Shown piece by piece: positions 8,552-16,380 of a stretch of DNA of 64,000 nt. The DNA comes from Roseomonas haemaphysalidis (lineage in GTDB: Bacteria > Pseudomonadota > Alphaproteobacteria > Acetobacterales > Acetobacteraceae): contig NZ_CP061178.1 of assembly GCF_017355405.1 (NCBI RefSeq), positions 248,001 through 312,000 of the forward strand. The letters are read 5' to 3'. The notes beneath the pieces were generated by a model. That model was not told where the DNA came from. It did not search any database and saw only the letters and a list, made by a program, of their open reading frames with translations. The stretch's first letter is position 1. Each line of letters opens with the position of its first letter. Position numbers and translations under genes: made by a program.

Positions 8552-9584
8552 ACACGGTGCTGCGGTTGGCGATCTCGCCGATATCCGCGGCCCCCTGCTC
8601 TGTCCCGGTGCTGTCCGCCATGCGGGGCGAAAGGCCGGCACGGCGCAGGAACTCCGCCGCCGCCGCGCCCTTGACCGCGAAATTGACGTTCTGCGCGATG
8701 TCGCCCGTACGGCGGGACACGGCGCCGGCATTGAGCTTGCTGACCACGACGCCGACGATGTTGCCGTGCAGGTCGATCAACGGCCCGCCGGAATTGCCCG
8801 GCTGCACGGCGGCGCTGATCTGGTACTGCGCCGGGTTGTCGCCCAGGCCGTTCAACCCGTTCACCTCGCCCCGCGTCAGCTTGGGGTCGGAGGACAGCAG
8901 CCCGGGCAGCGGGAAGCCGTAGGCGATCACCCCCTCGCCGCGCCGCACGGCGGGGCCGGAGCGGAAGGGCAGGGCGGGCCCCGGGTTGCCCGGCACGGCC
9001 AGGAGGGACAGGTCCAGCCCCGCATCGACCCGCGCGGGCGGCACCGCCGGCAGCATGCGGGCATCGGCGGTGCGGATGAAGATCCGGTCACAGCCATCCA
9101 CCACGTGGCGGTTGGTCAGCACCCGGTCCGGCGCCACCACGAAGCCGCTGCCGGAGGAAACGTTGCGTGCCTGCGGGTTCGGCCGACCCGGTGCCGGCTG
9201 CGTCGCGGGCGGCGCGGCGGGGGCCGCGGCGGCGGCCCGCACGTCCCCGGCTTCCAGCGCCACGCGCGGGGTGGCGCAGATGTCCTGGTCGCGCTTCATC
9301 GCCTCGCGCCCGTCGGCCAGCAGGAGCCGCACGTCGAAGCGGCAGCCGCTGTCGGCGTCCGGGCGCAGCGTCAGCGCCTTGTCAGTGGGCATCGGGCCGG
9401 GCGCCAGGTTGCCGCCCCAGTCGCCCCGGCCGGTGCGCACGGCCTGCACGCTGCTGGCCTCCTGCCCGGTGCGGTTGACCACCTGAAAGCGATTCTGCGC
9501 CGGAGCCTGCGCTGCGGCGACCACGGGCAGGGTCGGCATCAGCAGCATGGCCAGGATGGCGGGACGAAGCGGATTGGGTTGCAT
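8532..9584 (-). CDS. exported trypsin-like serine protease (S1/HtrA-type fold, no PDZ)
   Basis: The 350-residue protein has a signal peptide (LAMLLMPTLPVVAAAQA), an N-terminal region of about 110 residues resembling no catalytic domain, an Ala/Pro linker (about 116-140) and a trypsin-like domain. The catalytic triad is visible as H160 (LTNRHVVDGC), D191 (GLDLSLLAV) and S265 (QPGNSGGPLI). No PDZ domain follows, unlike DegP. Five cysteines are present, two of them flanking the protease start, so a periplasmic disulfide is possible. The start at 9584 puts the signal peptide at the N-terminus; an upstream in-frame ATG at 9620 would bury it. It probably acts in periplasmic quality control. Confidence 0.85.
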   Translation of the reverse strand: MQPNPLRPAILAMLLMPTLPVVAAAQAPAQNRFQVVNRTGQEASSVQAVRTGRGDWGGNLAPGPMPTDKALTLRPDADSGCRFDVRLLLADGREAMKRDQDICATPRVALEAGDVRAAAAAPAAPPATQPAPGRPNPQARNVSSGSGFVVAPDRVLTNRHVVDGCDRIFIRTADARMLPAVPPARVDAGLDLSLLAVPGNPGPALPFRSGPAVRRGEGVIAYGFPLPGLLSSDPKLTRGEVNGLNGLGDNPAQYQISAAVQPGNSGGPLIDLHGNIVGVVVSKLNAGAVSRRTGDIAQNVNFAVKGAAAAEFLRRAGLSPRMADSTGTEQGAADIGEIANRSTVFIRCER

Positions 9585-9636
9585 GGAGCGGCATGTTCCG
9601 CGTCCGGGCCTCGCCGTCAATCACCATCCTGTGCAC

Positions 9637-9659
9637 CTTGACCTTCCCATAAGGTCAAG
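9637..9659 (+). promoter_or_regulatory. CueR/MerR-type operator-promoter of the copper operon
   Basis: CTTGACCTT (9637-9645) and AAGGTCAAG (9651-9659) form a perfect 9+5+9 dyad. The left arm contains a -35-like TTGACC at 9638-9643, and the form matches known CueR sites, which lie between -35 and -10 with an over-long 19-20 bp spacer. The copA ATG is at 9675, so transcription from a promoter with this geometry would start at or very near the start codon. Confidence 0.75.
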
Positions 9660-9674
9660 CACCACATGGGATAG

Positions 9675-12035
9675 ATGACCGACCTCGCCGAAACCGTGTT
9701 GCTCCCCATTACAGGCATGACCTGCGCAAGCTGTGCCGGCCGGGTCGAACGCGCGCTGCGCCGCCTGCCGGGCGTGGAGGACGTGTCCGTCAACCTGGCG
9801 ACCGAGGAAGCACGGCTGCGGGGCAGAACACCGCTGCCGGCGCTGGAGGCGGCGGTGCGCCAAGCAGGCTACGGCCTGCGGCAGGCCACGCGCGAAGTCG
9901 GCGTGTCGGGCATGACCTGCGCCAGCTGCGCCGGGCGGGTGGAACGCGCCCTGCTGCGGGTCCCCGGCGTGTTGTCGGCCACCGTCAACCTGGCCACCGA
10001 GCGGGCGACGCTGCATCTCCTGCCCACGGTGGAGGAGGCTGCCCTGGCCGAGGCCTTGCGCCGGGCCGGCTACGACCTCGCCCCGCTTTCCCTCGACGAT
10101 ATGGCGCAGGATACCGCGCCGGACCATCGGCGGCTGCTGGAAGTGGTGGCCGCCTTCGCGCTGGCGGCTCCCTTTCTGGTCGGCATGCTGGGCATGGCGC
10201 TGGGGCAGCACTGGATGATCCCCGGCTGGGCGCAGCTCGCCCTGGCGCTGCCCCTGCAATTCGGCTTCGGCCTGCGCTTCTATCGCGCCGGCTGGGGCGC
10301 GCTGCGGGCATGGACCGGCAACATGGATTTGCTGGTGGCGCTCGGCACCACCGCAGCCTTTGGCTTGTCGCTGGTGCAATGGTGGCAGGGTGCGCAGCAC
10401 CTGTATTTCGAGGCCTCGGCCATCGTGATCGCCTTTGTGCTGCTCGGCCGGTACCTGGAACATCGCGGCAAGCGCGCCACGGGCGCTGCCATCGCCGCCC
10501 TTCTGGACCTGCGGCCACGCACCGCACGGCGGCTGGACGGCGGGGGGGTGGAGCGGGAGGTTCCCCTGACCTCGCTGCGGGCCGGCGACCGCGTCGTGGT
10601 CCGTCCCGGCGAACGCATCCCGGCCGATGGCGAGGTGGAGACCGGCGCCGCGGGCGTGGACGAGAGCGCGCTGACCGGCGAAAGCCGCGCGGTGGAAAAA
10701 GGCCCGGGCGATGCGGTGTCGACCGGCACCCTGTCGCTCGACGGGCGGCTGGTGGTACTGGCGCGCGCCGTGGGCGGCGACACGCGGCTGGCCCGGGTGG
10801 CAGCGCTGGTGCAGGCGGCGCAAGGCAGCCGCGCACCCGTGCAACGGCTGGTGGACCGGGTCAGCGCCGTGTTCGTGCCGGCCGTGGTGGTGGTTTCCCT
10901 GCTGACCTGGCTCGGCTGGTGGCTGGCGGGCGCCGGCTTCACGCTGGCGGTGCTGCACGCGGTGTCGGTCCTGGTGATCGCCTGCCCCTGCGCGCTGGGG
11001 CTCGCCACCCCCGCCGCCATCATGGCGGGCACAGGTGCCGCCGCCCGTGCCGGCATCCTGGTGCGCGACGCGGAAGCGCTGGAACAGGCGGGGCGGATCG
11101 ACTTCGTGGCTTTCGACAAGACCGGCACGCTGACCGAGGGGCAGCCGATCCTGGCCAACGTCTACCCCGCAGCCGGTGAATCGCAGGCGGTCATCCTGCG
11201 GCTCGCGGCGCGCCTGCAGGCGGGTAGCGAGCATCCGCTGGCCCGCGCCGTCCTGGCCGCGGCCGGGCAGGGGGCGGCGCACCCGGCGGAGAATTTCCGC
11301 GTCTTGCCGGGGCGCGGCGTGGAAGGCGTGGTGGACGGCCGCCGGCTGGCGCTGGGCAGTGGCCACCTGTTGCAAGAAAGCGGCCTCGCCGCCGGTGCAC
11401 TCGCCGCCGCCGCCGCCCATGAAGGCCGCCAGGGCCATACGCTGTCCTGGCTGCTGGAGCCTACGACGCCGCGCGTCCTGGCGCTGCTCGCCTTTGCGGA
11501 CACGTTGCGCCCTGGCGCGGTGGGTGCCGTGGCCGCGTTGCGCGCGCGGGACGTGCACGTGACCATGCTGACCGGTGACGGGCCGGAAGCCGCCGGCGCG
11601 GCCGCGGCGCAGCTCGGCATCACGGATGTCGCCCCTGGCGTCTTGCCGGCGCAGAAGGCCGAGCGCATCGCGGCATGGCGCGCCGGCGGGCGGCGCGTCG
11701 CGATGGTCGGCGACGGCGTCAACGACGCGGTGGCCCTGGCCAGCGCGGACCTCGGCATCGCCATGGGCAGCGGCACGGATGCCGCGATCGCGGCCGCGCA
11801 CGTGACCCTGTTGCGGCCGGACCCGGCGCTGGTGCCGGCCACGCTGGACATCACGCGGCGGACGCTGGGCAAGATCCGGCAGAACCTGTTCTGGGCCTTT
11901 GGCTTCAATGCGCTGGGCATTCCGCTGGCGGCGCTGGGCTGGCTGTCGCCGGCGCTGGCGGGCGCGGCGATGGCATTTTCTTCGGTAGCCGTGCTGGGCA
12001 ACGCGCTGCTGCTGTCACGATGGAGGGCCGCATGA
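9675..12035 (+). CDS. copA: copper-exporting P1B-type ATPase
   Basis: The 786-residue pump has two N-terminal HMA metal-binding domains, each with GMTCASCAGRVERAL (cysteine pairs at 17/20 and 82/85), then the membrane domain. The Cu(I) translocation motif CPC is at residues 437-439, the phosphorylation site D481 in DKTGTLTEG, and the hinge is GDGVNDA. CPC plus CASC domains point to monovalent copper (or silver) export from the cytoplasm. It is the first gene of an operon with cueR and copZ and overlaps cueR by 4 bp (ATGA). A CueR-type dyad lies just upstream and no clear ribosome binding site precedes the ATG. Confidence 0.95.
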   Translation: MTDLAETVLLPITGMTCASCAGRVERALRRLPGVEDVSVNLATEEARLRGRTPLPALEAAVRQAGYGLRQATREVGVSGMTCASCAGRVERALLRVPGVLSATVNLATERATLHLLPTVEEAALAEALRRAGYDLAPLSLDDMAQDTAPDHRRLLEVVAAFALAAPFLVGMLGMALGQHWMIPGWAQLALALPLQFGFGLRFYRAGWGALRAWTGNMDLLVALGTTAAFGLSLVQWWQGAQHLYFEASAIVIAFVLLGRYLEHRGKRATGAAIAALLDLRPRTARRLDGGGVEREVPLTSLRAGDRVVVRPGERIPADGEVETGAAGVDESALTGESRAVEKGPGDAVSTGTLSLDGRLVVLARAVGGDTRLARVAALVQAAQGSRAPVQRLVDRVSAVFVPAVVVVSLLTWLGWWLAGAGFTLAVLHAVSVLVIACPCALGLATPAAIMAGTGAAARAGILVRDAEALEQAGRIDFVAFDKTGTLTEGQPILANVYPAAGESQAVILRLAARLQAGSEHPLARAVLAAAGQGAAHPAENFRVLPGRGVEGVVDGRRLALGSGHLLQESGLAAGALAAAAAHEGRQGHTLSWLLEPTTPRVLALLAFADTLRPGAVGAVAALRARDVHVTMLTGDGPEAAGAAAAQLGITDVAPGVLPAQKAERIAAWRAGGRRVAMVGDGVNDAVALASADLGIAMGSGTDAAIAAAHVTLLRPDPALVPATLDITRRTLGKIRQNLFWAFGFNALGIPLAALGWLSPALAGAAMAFSSVAVLGNALLLSRWRAA

Positions 12036-12421
12036 ATATCGGTGAGGCTGCGAAGCTGTCCGGGCTGAGTGCGAAGATGATCCGCCACTACGAGTCGCTG
12101 GGACTGATCCCGTCCCGACGCCTCGCCAATGGCTATCGCAACTATGCCGACGCGGACGTGACGACGCTGCGCTTCATTCGGCATGCCCGCGCGCTGGCGT
12201 TTCCGCTGGATGATGTCGGGAAGTTGCTGGCCTTGTGGGGTGACGAGAAGCGTTGCAGCGCCGATGTCAGGCGGATCGCGCTGGACCATGTGGAAGCCCT
12301 GGAAAGCAAGGCCCAGGCGATGCAGGCCATGGCCAGCAGCCTGCGCCACCTTGCGGCGCATTGCACGGGCGACGACCGGCCGGACTGCCCGATCCTCAAC
12401 GAATTGGAGAAGACGCTGTGA
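12032..12421 (+). CDS. cueR: MerR-family copper-responsive regulator
   Basis: The 129-residue protein has the MerR helix-turn-helix (NIGEAAKLSGLSAKMIRHYESLGLI), a dimerising helix and a C-terminal metal loop with Cys111 and Cys119 eight residues apart (HCTGDDRPDCPI). This matches the paired Cu(I) ligands of E. coli CueR. It overlaps copA by 4 bp and is overlapped by copZ, so it is co-transcribed with its target rather than divergent from it. It probably binds the dyad at 9637-9659 and activates the operon when Cu(I) is bound, giving positive autoregulation. Confidence 0.93.
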   Translation: MNIGEAAKLSGLSAKMIRHYESLGLIPSRRLANGYRNYADADVTTLRFIRHARALAFPLDDVGKLLALWGDEKRCSADVRRIALDHVEALESKAQAMQAMASSLRHLAAHCTGDDRPDCPILNELEKTL

Positions 12422-12618
12422 CCAGCATCGAGATGACGATCAGCGGCATGAGCTGCGAGCACTGCGTGAAGGCCGTCACCCAGGCCATCCGGTCGCGCGA
12501 CCCTGCGGCGGAAGTGGTCATCGACCTGGCAAGTGGCCGGCTGCGTGCCACCACCACGCTGCCGCGCGACCAGGTGCAGGCGGCGGTGGAAGAGGAAGGC
12601 TACGGCGTCGCTGGCTGA
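12418..12618 (+). CDS. copZ: CopZ-like copper chaperone (HMA domain protein)
   Basis: This 66-residue single HMA domain has the metal motif GMSCEHC (Cys13 and Cys16) and ends EEEGYGVAG, typical of CopZ/Atx1 proteins. The start is a GTG at 12418 that overlaps the cueR stop as GTGA; an ATG at 12433 would cut into the first beta strand. As the last gene of copA-cueR-copZ it should carry Cu(I) in the cytoplasm to the CopA metal-binding domains. Confidence 0.9.
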   Translation: MTSIEMTISGMSCEHCVKAVTQAIRSRDPAAEVVIDLASGRLRATTTLPRDQVQAAVEEEGYGVAG

Positions 12619-12701
12619 CGCACACCGTTTGTTCACCGGTCGGGTGGCAGGATGCCGCCAGGCCGGGGCACGTTGCCACCGGCGCCACGAGGCCCGCCGC
12701 C

Positions 12702-13229
12702 ATGAGCAACCCACGCACTTCGCCGTCCGAGTCCTCAGCAGGCTACGCCGCCAACCGCTTCACCGGCTATGGTGGTTCGGATGAAGCCACCTGGAAGCAG
12801 ATGGAGCTGGAAGCCCGCGCGCAGGACGCGCAGCAGGCCCTTTCGCCGGCGCTGAACCCGGTGATCTCCCGCCTGCGGGAGGACCTCGACCGGCTGCTGG
12901 AGGAGGTACCCCTGCAACCCGCCCCCCCCGCGTCGGAAGCGACGCAGGCCGGCATCGCCCAGAACCTGGAGCACTGGTCCCTGGCTTGGCGCCAGCGGGC
13001 GCTGGCGGATTTGGATGAGCGCGTGGCGGAGATGCGGCAGGTCTACGTGATCAATCGTGGCGACGCGCACCGCCACCTGCTGTTCCTGGACCGCCAGGGC
13101 CGCCACATGCTGGCGGTTCAGCCGCAGGAGCCGACTTCGGCGCTGCGCTACAACAAGCTGGCCCAGGGCACCGAGCTGAACGACCTGTACGGCCCCTTCG
13201 CGCGGCTGTCGGATACGCCGCGGGGCTGA
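12702..13229 (+). CDS. hypothetical protein
   Basis: A 175-residue soluble protein without signal peptide or membrane segment, rich in Ala, Arg, Glu and Gln. The N-terminal 40 residues are low-complexity, the middle is helical (ISRLREDLDRLLEEV and LEHWSLAWRQRALADLDERV), and the C-terminal half looks like a mixed fold (QVYVINRGDAHRHLLFLDRQ). I do not recognise a family. It lies downstream of copZ on the same strand with an 83-bp gap, so co-transcription is possible but nothing in the sequence suggests metal binding. Confidence 0.65.
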   Translation: MSNPRTSPSESSAGYAANRFTGYGGSDEATWKQMELEARAQDAQQALSPALNPVISRLREDLDRLLEEVPLQPAPPASEATQAGIAQNLEHWSLAWRQRALADLDERVAEMRQVYVINRGDAHRHLLFLDRQGRHMLAVQPQEPTSALRYNKLAQGTELNDLYGPFARLSDTPRG

Positions 13230-13294
13230 CACGCCGGGGTTTCCCCCTCCGGTCCAGGCGCTACCATGCATGGGCCGAAGGGAAGGAATCACCG

Positions 13295-14467
13295 ATGTTG
13301 CCATTGTCACGCTTCACCGTGCTCGACCTCACGCGCGTCCGGTCCGGCCCGACGGCGGTGCGCCAGCTGGCCGACTGGGGCGCCAATGTCATCAAGATCG
13401 AGGCGCCGGAGGCGATCGACACCGGCAAGGGCCTGGGCGGCGATACGCTGGGGCCGGATTATCAGAACGTCCATCGCAACAAGCGCGGCATCACGCTGAA
13501 CCTCAAGGCGCCGGAAGGCCTGGCGGCTTTCCGCCGGCTGGTGGAGAAGGCCGACGTGGTGGTGGAAAACTACCGGCCCGACGTGAAGGAACGCCTGGGC
13601 ATCGACTACCCGGCCCTGGCTGCCATCAACCCGCGCATCGTCCTGGGCAGCATCTCGGGCTTCGGCCAGGATGGGCCCTACGCCAAGCGGCCGGGGTTCG
13701 ACCAGATCGCGCAGGGCATGGGCGGGCTGATGAGCGTAACGGGTTTGCCGGGGCAGGGGCCGGTACGCGCCGGCATCCCGGTGGCCGACCTCACGGCCGG
13801 GCTTTATTGCGCCATCGGCATCATGGTGGCGCTGCTGGAGCGCGAGCAGACGGGCCAGGGGCGCTGGGTGCATACCTCGCTGCTGGAGGCGATGGTGGCG
13901 ATGATGGACTTCCAGGCCACTCGCTGGACCATGAAGGGTGAGGTGCCGCAGCAAGCCGGCAACGATCACCCGACCACCATCCCCACCGGGCTGTTCCGTG
14001 CCAGCGACGGCGTGGTCAACATTGCCGGCGGCGGCGGCGAGATGTGGCGCCGCATCGTGGAGGTGCTCGGCATCGAGGAACAGGCGAAGGACCCGGAGCT
14101 GGCGACCGATGCCCTGCGTTCGCGCAACCGCGCCAAGACCAACGCGGTGATCCAGGCCCGGCTGGAAACCGACACGGCCGCCAACTGGGTGAACAGGTTC
14201 AACGCCGCCGGCGTGCCGAGCGGCCATGTCTATTCCATGGACCAGGTCTTCGCCGACGAGCAGGTGCGTCACCTCGGATTGGCCTGGCCCGTGCAGCATC
14301 CGAAGCTGGGCGAGATCGCCCTGGTGCGGCCGCCCATGCAGCTGGATGGCGTGGCGCCCGCCAGCAACCCCACCCCGGATCGTGGCCAGCATACGGACAC
14401 GGTGCTGGCGGAGTTCGGCTTTTCCCCGGACGAGATCAGCGCATTGCGCGACCAGAAGGTGATCTGA
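13295..14467 (+). CDS. CaiB/BaiF family III CoA transferase
   Basis: The 390-residue protein begins LSRFTVLDLTRVRSGPTAVR and shows WGANVIKIEAPE, ENYRPDVKERLGID, GFGQDGPYAKRPGFDQ and D165 in PVADLTAGL as the likely acyl-anhydride nucleophile. AAGGAA lies at a good distance before the ATG. It ends 3 nt before tarD, so the two are almost certainly one operon. It is only a distant paralogue of the CoA transferase at 4622-5827. The acid it activates is unknown; the link to a sugar-acid dehydratase suggests a hydroxy-dicarboxylate, but that is inference. Confidence 0.88.
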   Translation: MLPLSRFTVLDLTRVRSGPTAVRQLADWGANVIKIEAPEAIDTGKGLGGDTLGPDYQNVHRNKRGITLNLKAPEGLAAFRRLVEKADVVVENYRPDVKERLGIDYPALAAINPRIVLGSISGFGQDGPYAKRPGFDQIAQGMGGLMSVTGLPGQGPVRAGIPVADLTAGLYCAIGIMVALLEREQTGQGRWVHTSLLEAMVAMMDFQATRWTMKGEVPQQAGNDHPTTIPTGLFRASDGVVNIAGGGGEMWRRIVEVLGIEEQAKDPELATDALRSRNRAKTNAVIQARLETDTAANWVNRFNAAGVPSGHVYSMDQVFADEQVRHLGLAWPVQHPKLGEIALVRPPMQLDGVAPASNPTPDRGQHTDTVLAEFGFSPDEISALRDQKVI

Positions 14468-14470
14468 CCC

Positions 14471-15655
14471 ATGCGCATCGTTTCCATCCGCGACGGCGTG
14501 GCGCCGATCGCCAGCGACATCGCCAACGCCTATATCGATTTTTCCAAGATGACGGCGAGCATCGTCGCCGTGACGGTGGAAGATGGCGCGGGACGGCGGG
14601 CCACCGGCTTTGGCTTTAATTCCAATGGCCGGTACGCGCAGCCGGGCCTGTTGCGGGAGCGCTTCATTCAGCGGTTGCTGGAAGCGCCGGAGGTGGCGCT
14701 GTCCACGCCGGAGGGCACGTTGAACCCGGCCGGCGCCTGGGCAGCGATGATGCGCAACGAGAAGCCCGGCGGCCATGGCGAGCGCAGCGTGGCGGTGGGG
14801 GTGCTGGACATGGCGCTGTGGGACGCCGCGGCCAAGCTGGAAGGCGTGCCATTGTGGAAGCTGTTGGCCGAGCGCTACCGCCAGGGACAGGCCGATGACA
14901 GCGCCTGGATCTACGCCGCCGGCGGCTATTACTACCCTGGCAAGGGCGTGGACGCGCTGGTCGAGGAAATGCGGCGATACCTCGGCATGGGCTATTCCGT
15001 GGTGAAGATGAAGATCGGCGGCGCCCCGGGCACACCGCTGCGCGACGCCTTGAAAGAGGATGTGGCGCGGATCGAGGCAGTGCTGAAGCTGTTGGGCGGC
15101 GACGGCTCGCGGCTATGCGTGGACGTCAACGGCCGCTTCGGCCTGCATGCCGCGCTGAGCTACGGCGCCGCGCTCACGCCCTACAAGCTGCGGTGGTACG
15201 AGGAGCCGCTGGACCCCTTGGACTACAGCACCCATGCCGCCCTGGCCGAACATTATGACGGCCCGATCGCCACGGGCGAGAACCTGTTCAGCATGGTCGA
15301 TGCCCGCAACCTGATCCGCCATGGTGGCCTGAGGCCGGACCGCGACGTCCTGCAATTCGACCCGGCCCTGTCCTACGGCCTCGTAGAGTACCTTCGAACG
15401 CTGGAGATGCTGGTGGCCCACGGCTGGAGCCCGCGCCGCTGCGTGCCGCATGGCGGGCATCAGTTTGCCTTGAACATCGCGGTCGGGCTGGGGCTGGGGG
15501 GCAATGAAAGCTACCCGGAGGTCTTCGCGCCGTTTGGCGGCTTCGCGGATGACAGTCCCGTGCAGGACAGCCGTATCAAGCTGCACGACACGCCTGGTAT
15601 CGGCTTCGAACGCAAGTCGGCGCTATACACAGTGCTCAAGACGCTGACCGACTAG
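14471..15655 (+). CDS. tarD: D(-)-tartrate dehydratase (enolase superfamily)
   Basis: The 394-residue protein closely follows the Bradyrhizobium TarD I recall: IANAYIDFSKMT, GFGFNSNGRY, MRNEKPGGHGERSVAVG, IYAAGGYYYPGKG, VVKMKIGGAPG and CVPHGGHQFALN. K181 in KMKIGG and a histidine of VPHGGHQ (H327 or H330) correspond to the catalytic Lys/His pair. Metal ligands are in VDVNGRFG, WYEEPLD and ATGENLF. The enzyme removes water from D-tartrate to give oxaloacetate in the cytoplasm with Mg2+. Length and motifs are complete. The adjacent CoA transferase gene is its operon partner. Confidence 0.9.
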   Translation: MRIVSIRDGVAPIASDIANAYIDFSKMTASIVAVTVEDGAGRRATGFGFNSNGRYAQPGLLRERFIQRLLEAPEVALSTPEGTLNPAGAWAAMMRNEKPGGHGERSVAVGVLDMALWDAAAKLEGVPLWKLLAERYRQGQADDSAWIYAAGGYYYPGKGVDALVEEMRRYLGMGYSVVKMKIGGAPGTPLRDALKEDVARIEAVLKLLGGDGSRLCVDVNGRFGLHAALSYGAALTPYKLRWYEEPLDPLDYSTHAALAEHYDGPIATGENLFSMVDARNLIRHGGLRPDRDVLQFDPALSYGLVEYLRTLEMLVAHGWSPRRCVPHGGHQFALNIAVGLGLGGNESYPEVFAPFGGFADDSPVQDSRIKLHDTPGIGFERKSALYTVLKTLTD

Positions 15656-15675
15656 AACGCAGATCGGCCTGGTGG

Positions 15676-15692
15676 CGCACCCTCAGGGTGCG
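15676..15692 (+). terminator. short hairpin after tarD
   Basis: CGCACCCT and AGGGTGCG flank a single C, giving a usable stem of about 6-7 bp, 20 nt after the tarD stop. No T-run follows, so termination is only a weak inference. Confidence 0.3.
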
Positions 15693-15725
15693 TGGCCAAG
15701 CCGTCACACGGTGATCGTGCCGTGT

Positions 15726-15902
15726 TCAGAAAGGGCGGTAGGACCCGAGGCCGAGGCTGTTCTTCTCGCCCCAGCTGTTCCAGGTGCCGTTCATCTCAGC
15801 CAGTTCAGCGTAGGCAGCGCTTTCGCGCTCGCGGCGGGCGGCAGCCACGGCATCCTCGCGGGACTTCTTGGCACTGCGCGGGTCGGTGAGCTTGTTGTCC
15901 AT
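15726..15902 (-). CDS. small hydrophilic protein, unknown function
   Basis: A 58-residue protein beginning MDNKLTDPRSAKKSREDAV, with a strongly charged helical middle (AARRERESAAYAELAEMN) and an aromatic C-terminus (WNSWGEKNSLGLGSYRPF). The start at 15902 has a near-perfect GGAGG five nt upstream, which decides against an in-frame ATG 45 nt earlier. No signal peptide or known domain is seen. It is likely real because of the ribosome binding site and coding-like composition. Its neighbours give no functional hint. Confidence 0.6.
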   Translation of the reverse strand: MDNKLTDPRSAKKSREDAVAAARRERESAAYAELAEMNGTWNSWGEKNSLGLGSYRPF

Positions 15903-16380
15903 GATCGCCTCCGTTGCTGAGCCTAAATTGGGGCAAAACCTCGCCACATTCCAGCCTTATATGACGATGGCAGGTCACGTTTTTGCCATTTTCTCTTTAG
16001 AAACAGGTTTGGATTCAGAACAAACTTATGAAATATCAATTTAGAACAATGGTCTAGAGGGGAGTGGTGCTAGGCTTAAACACGGCCGTAAGGGGCATAT
16101 GAGAACGTAATTAGCTCCTCCTGCGCGATAATTTTTCTTATGTAAAATTATTGCTTCGAAATGGATTGTTGTCATTCTAGAAAGTTCTTTGTCACGATGT
16201 ACGATCGACAAAAAGCGACCTTGTCAGACAGAACTTACATCGATAGCTCTGCTTATTTCTCCTGTCGCAACTTAAGCACCCGGATAGAGAGGGGATCGAT
16301 GTTCAAGCGATGACCTTACTGGTCGTCCTGAGCACATGCCCTATCACCGAGTGATATTGCGCCACATAGGAGATGCCCCG
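15903..16380. other. A+T-rich intergenic region
   Basis: This 478-bp stretch holds no supported gene. Its base composition breaks sharply from the surroundings: 16141-16200 has 19 G+C in 60 and 16021-16080 has 22 in 60 by hand count. It probably carries the promoters of the small gene on the minus strand and the DUF4214 gene on the plus strand. I could not place a convincing -35/-10 pair. Tiny frames starting at 16300 and 16310 are too short to call. Confidence 0.6.

Noticed and set aside
9621..11801. A 726-codon frame opposite copA
   Set aside because: Composition is His/Gly/Arg/Gln-rich without motifs, whereas the plus strand encodes complete CopA.
16300..16354. Tiny frames (4 and 14 codons) before the DUF4214 gene as leader peptides
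   Set aside because: Too short to support, with no run of regulatory codons and no hairpin pair typical for attenuation.
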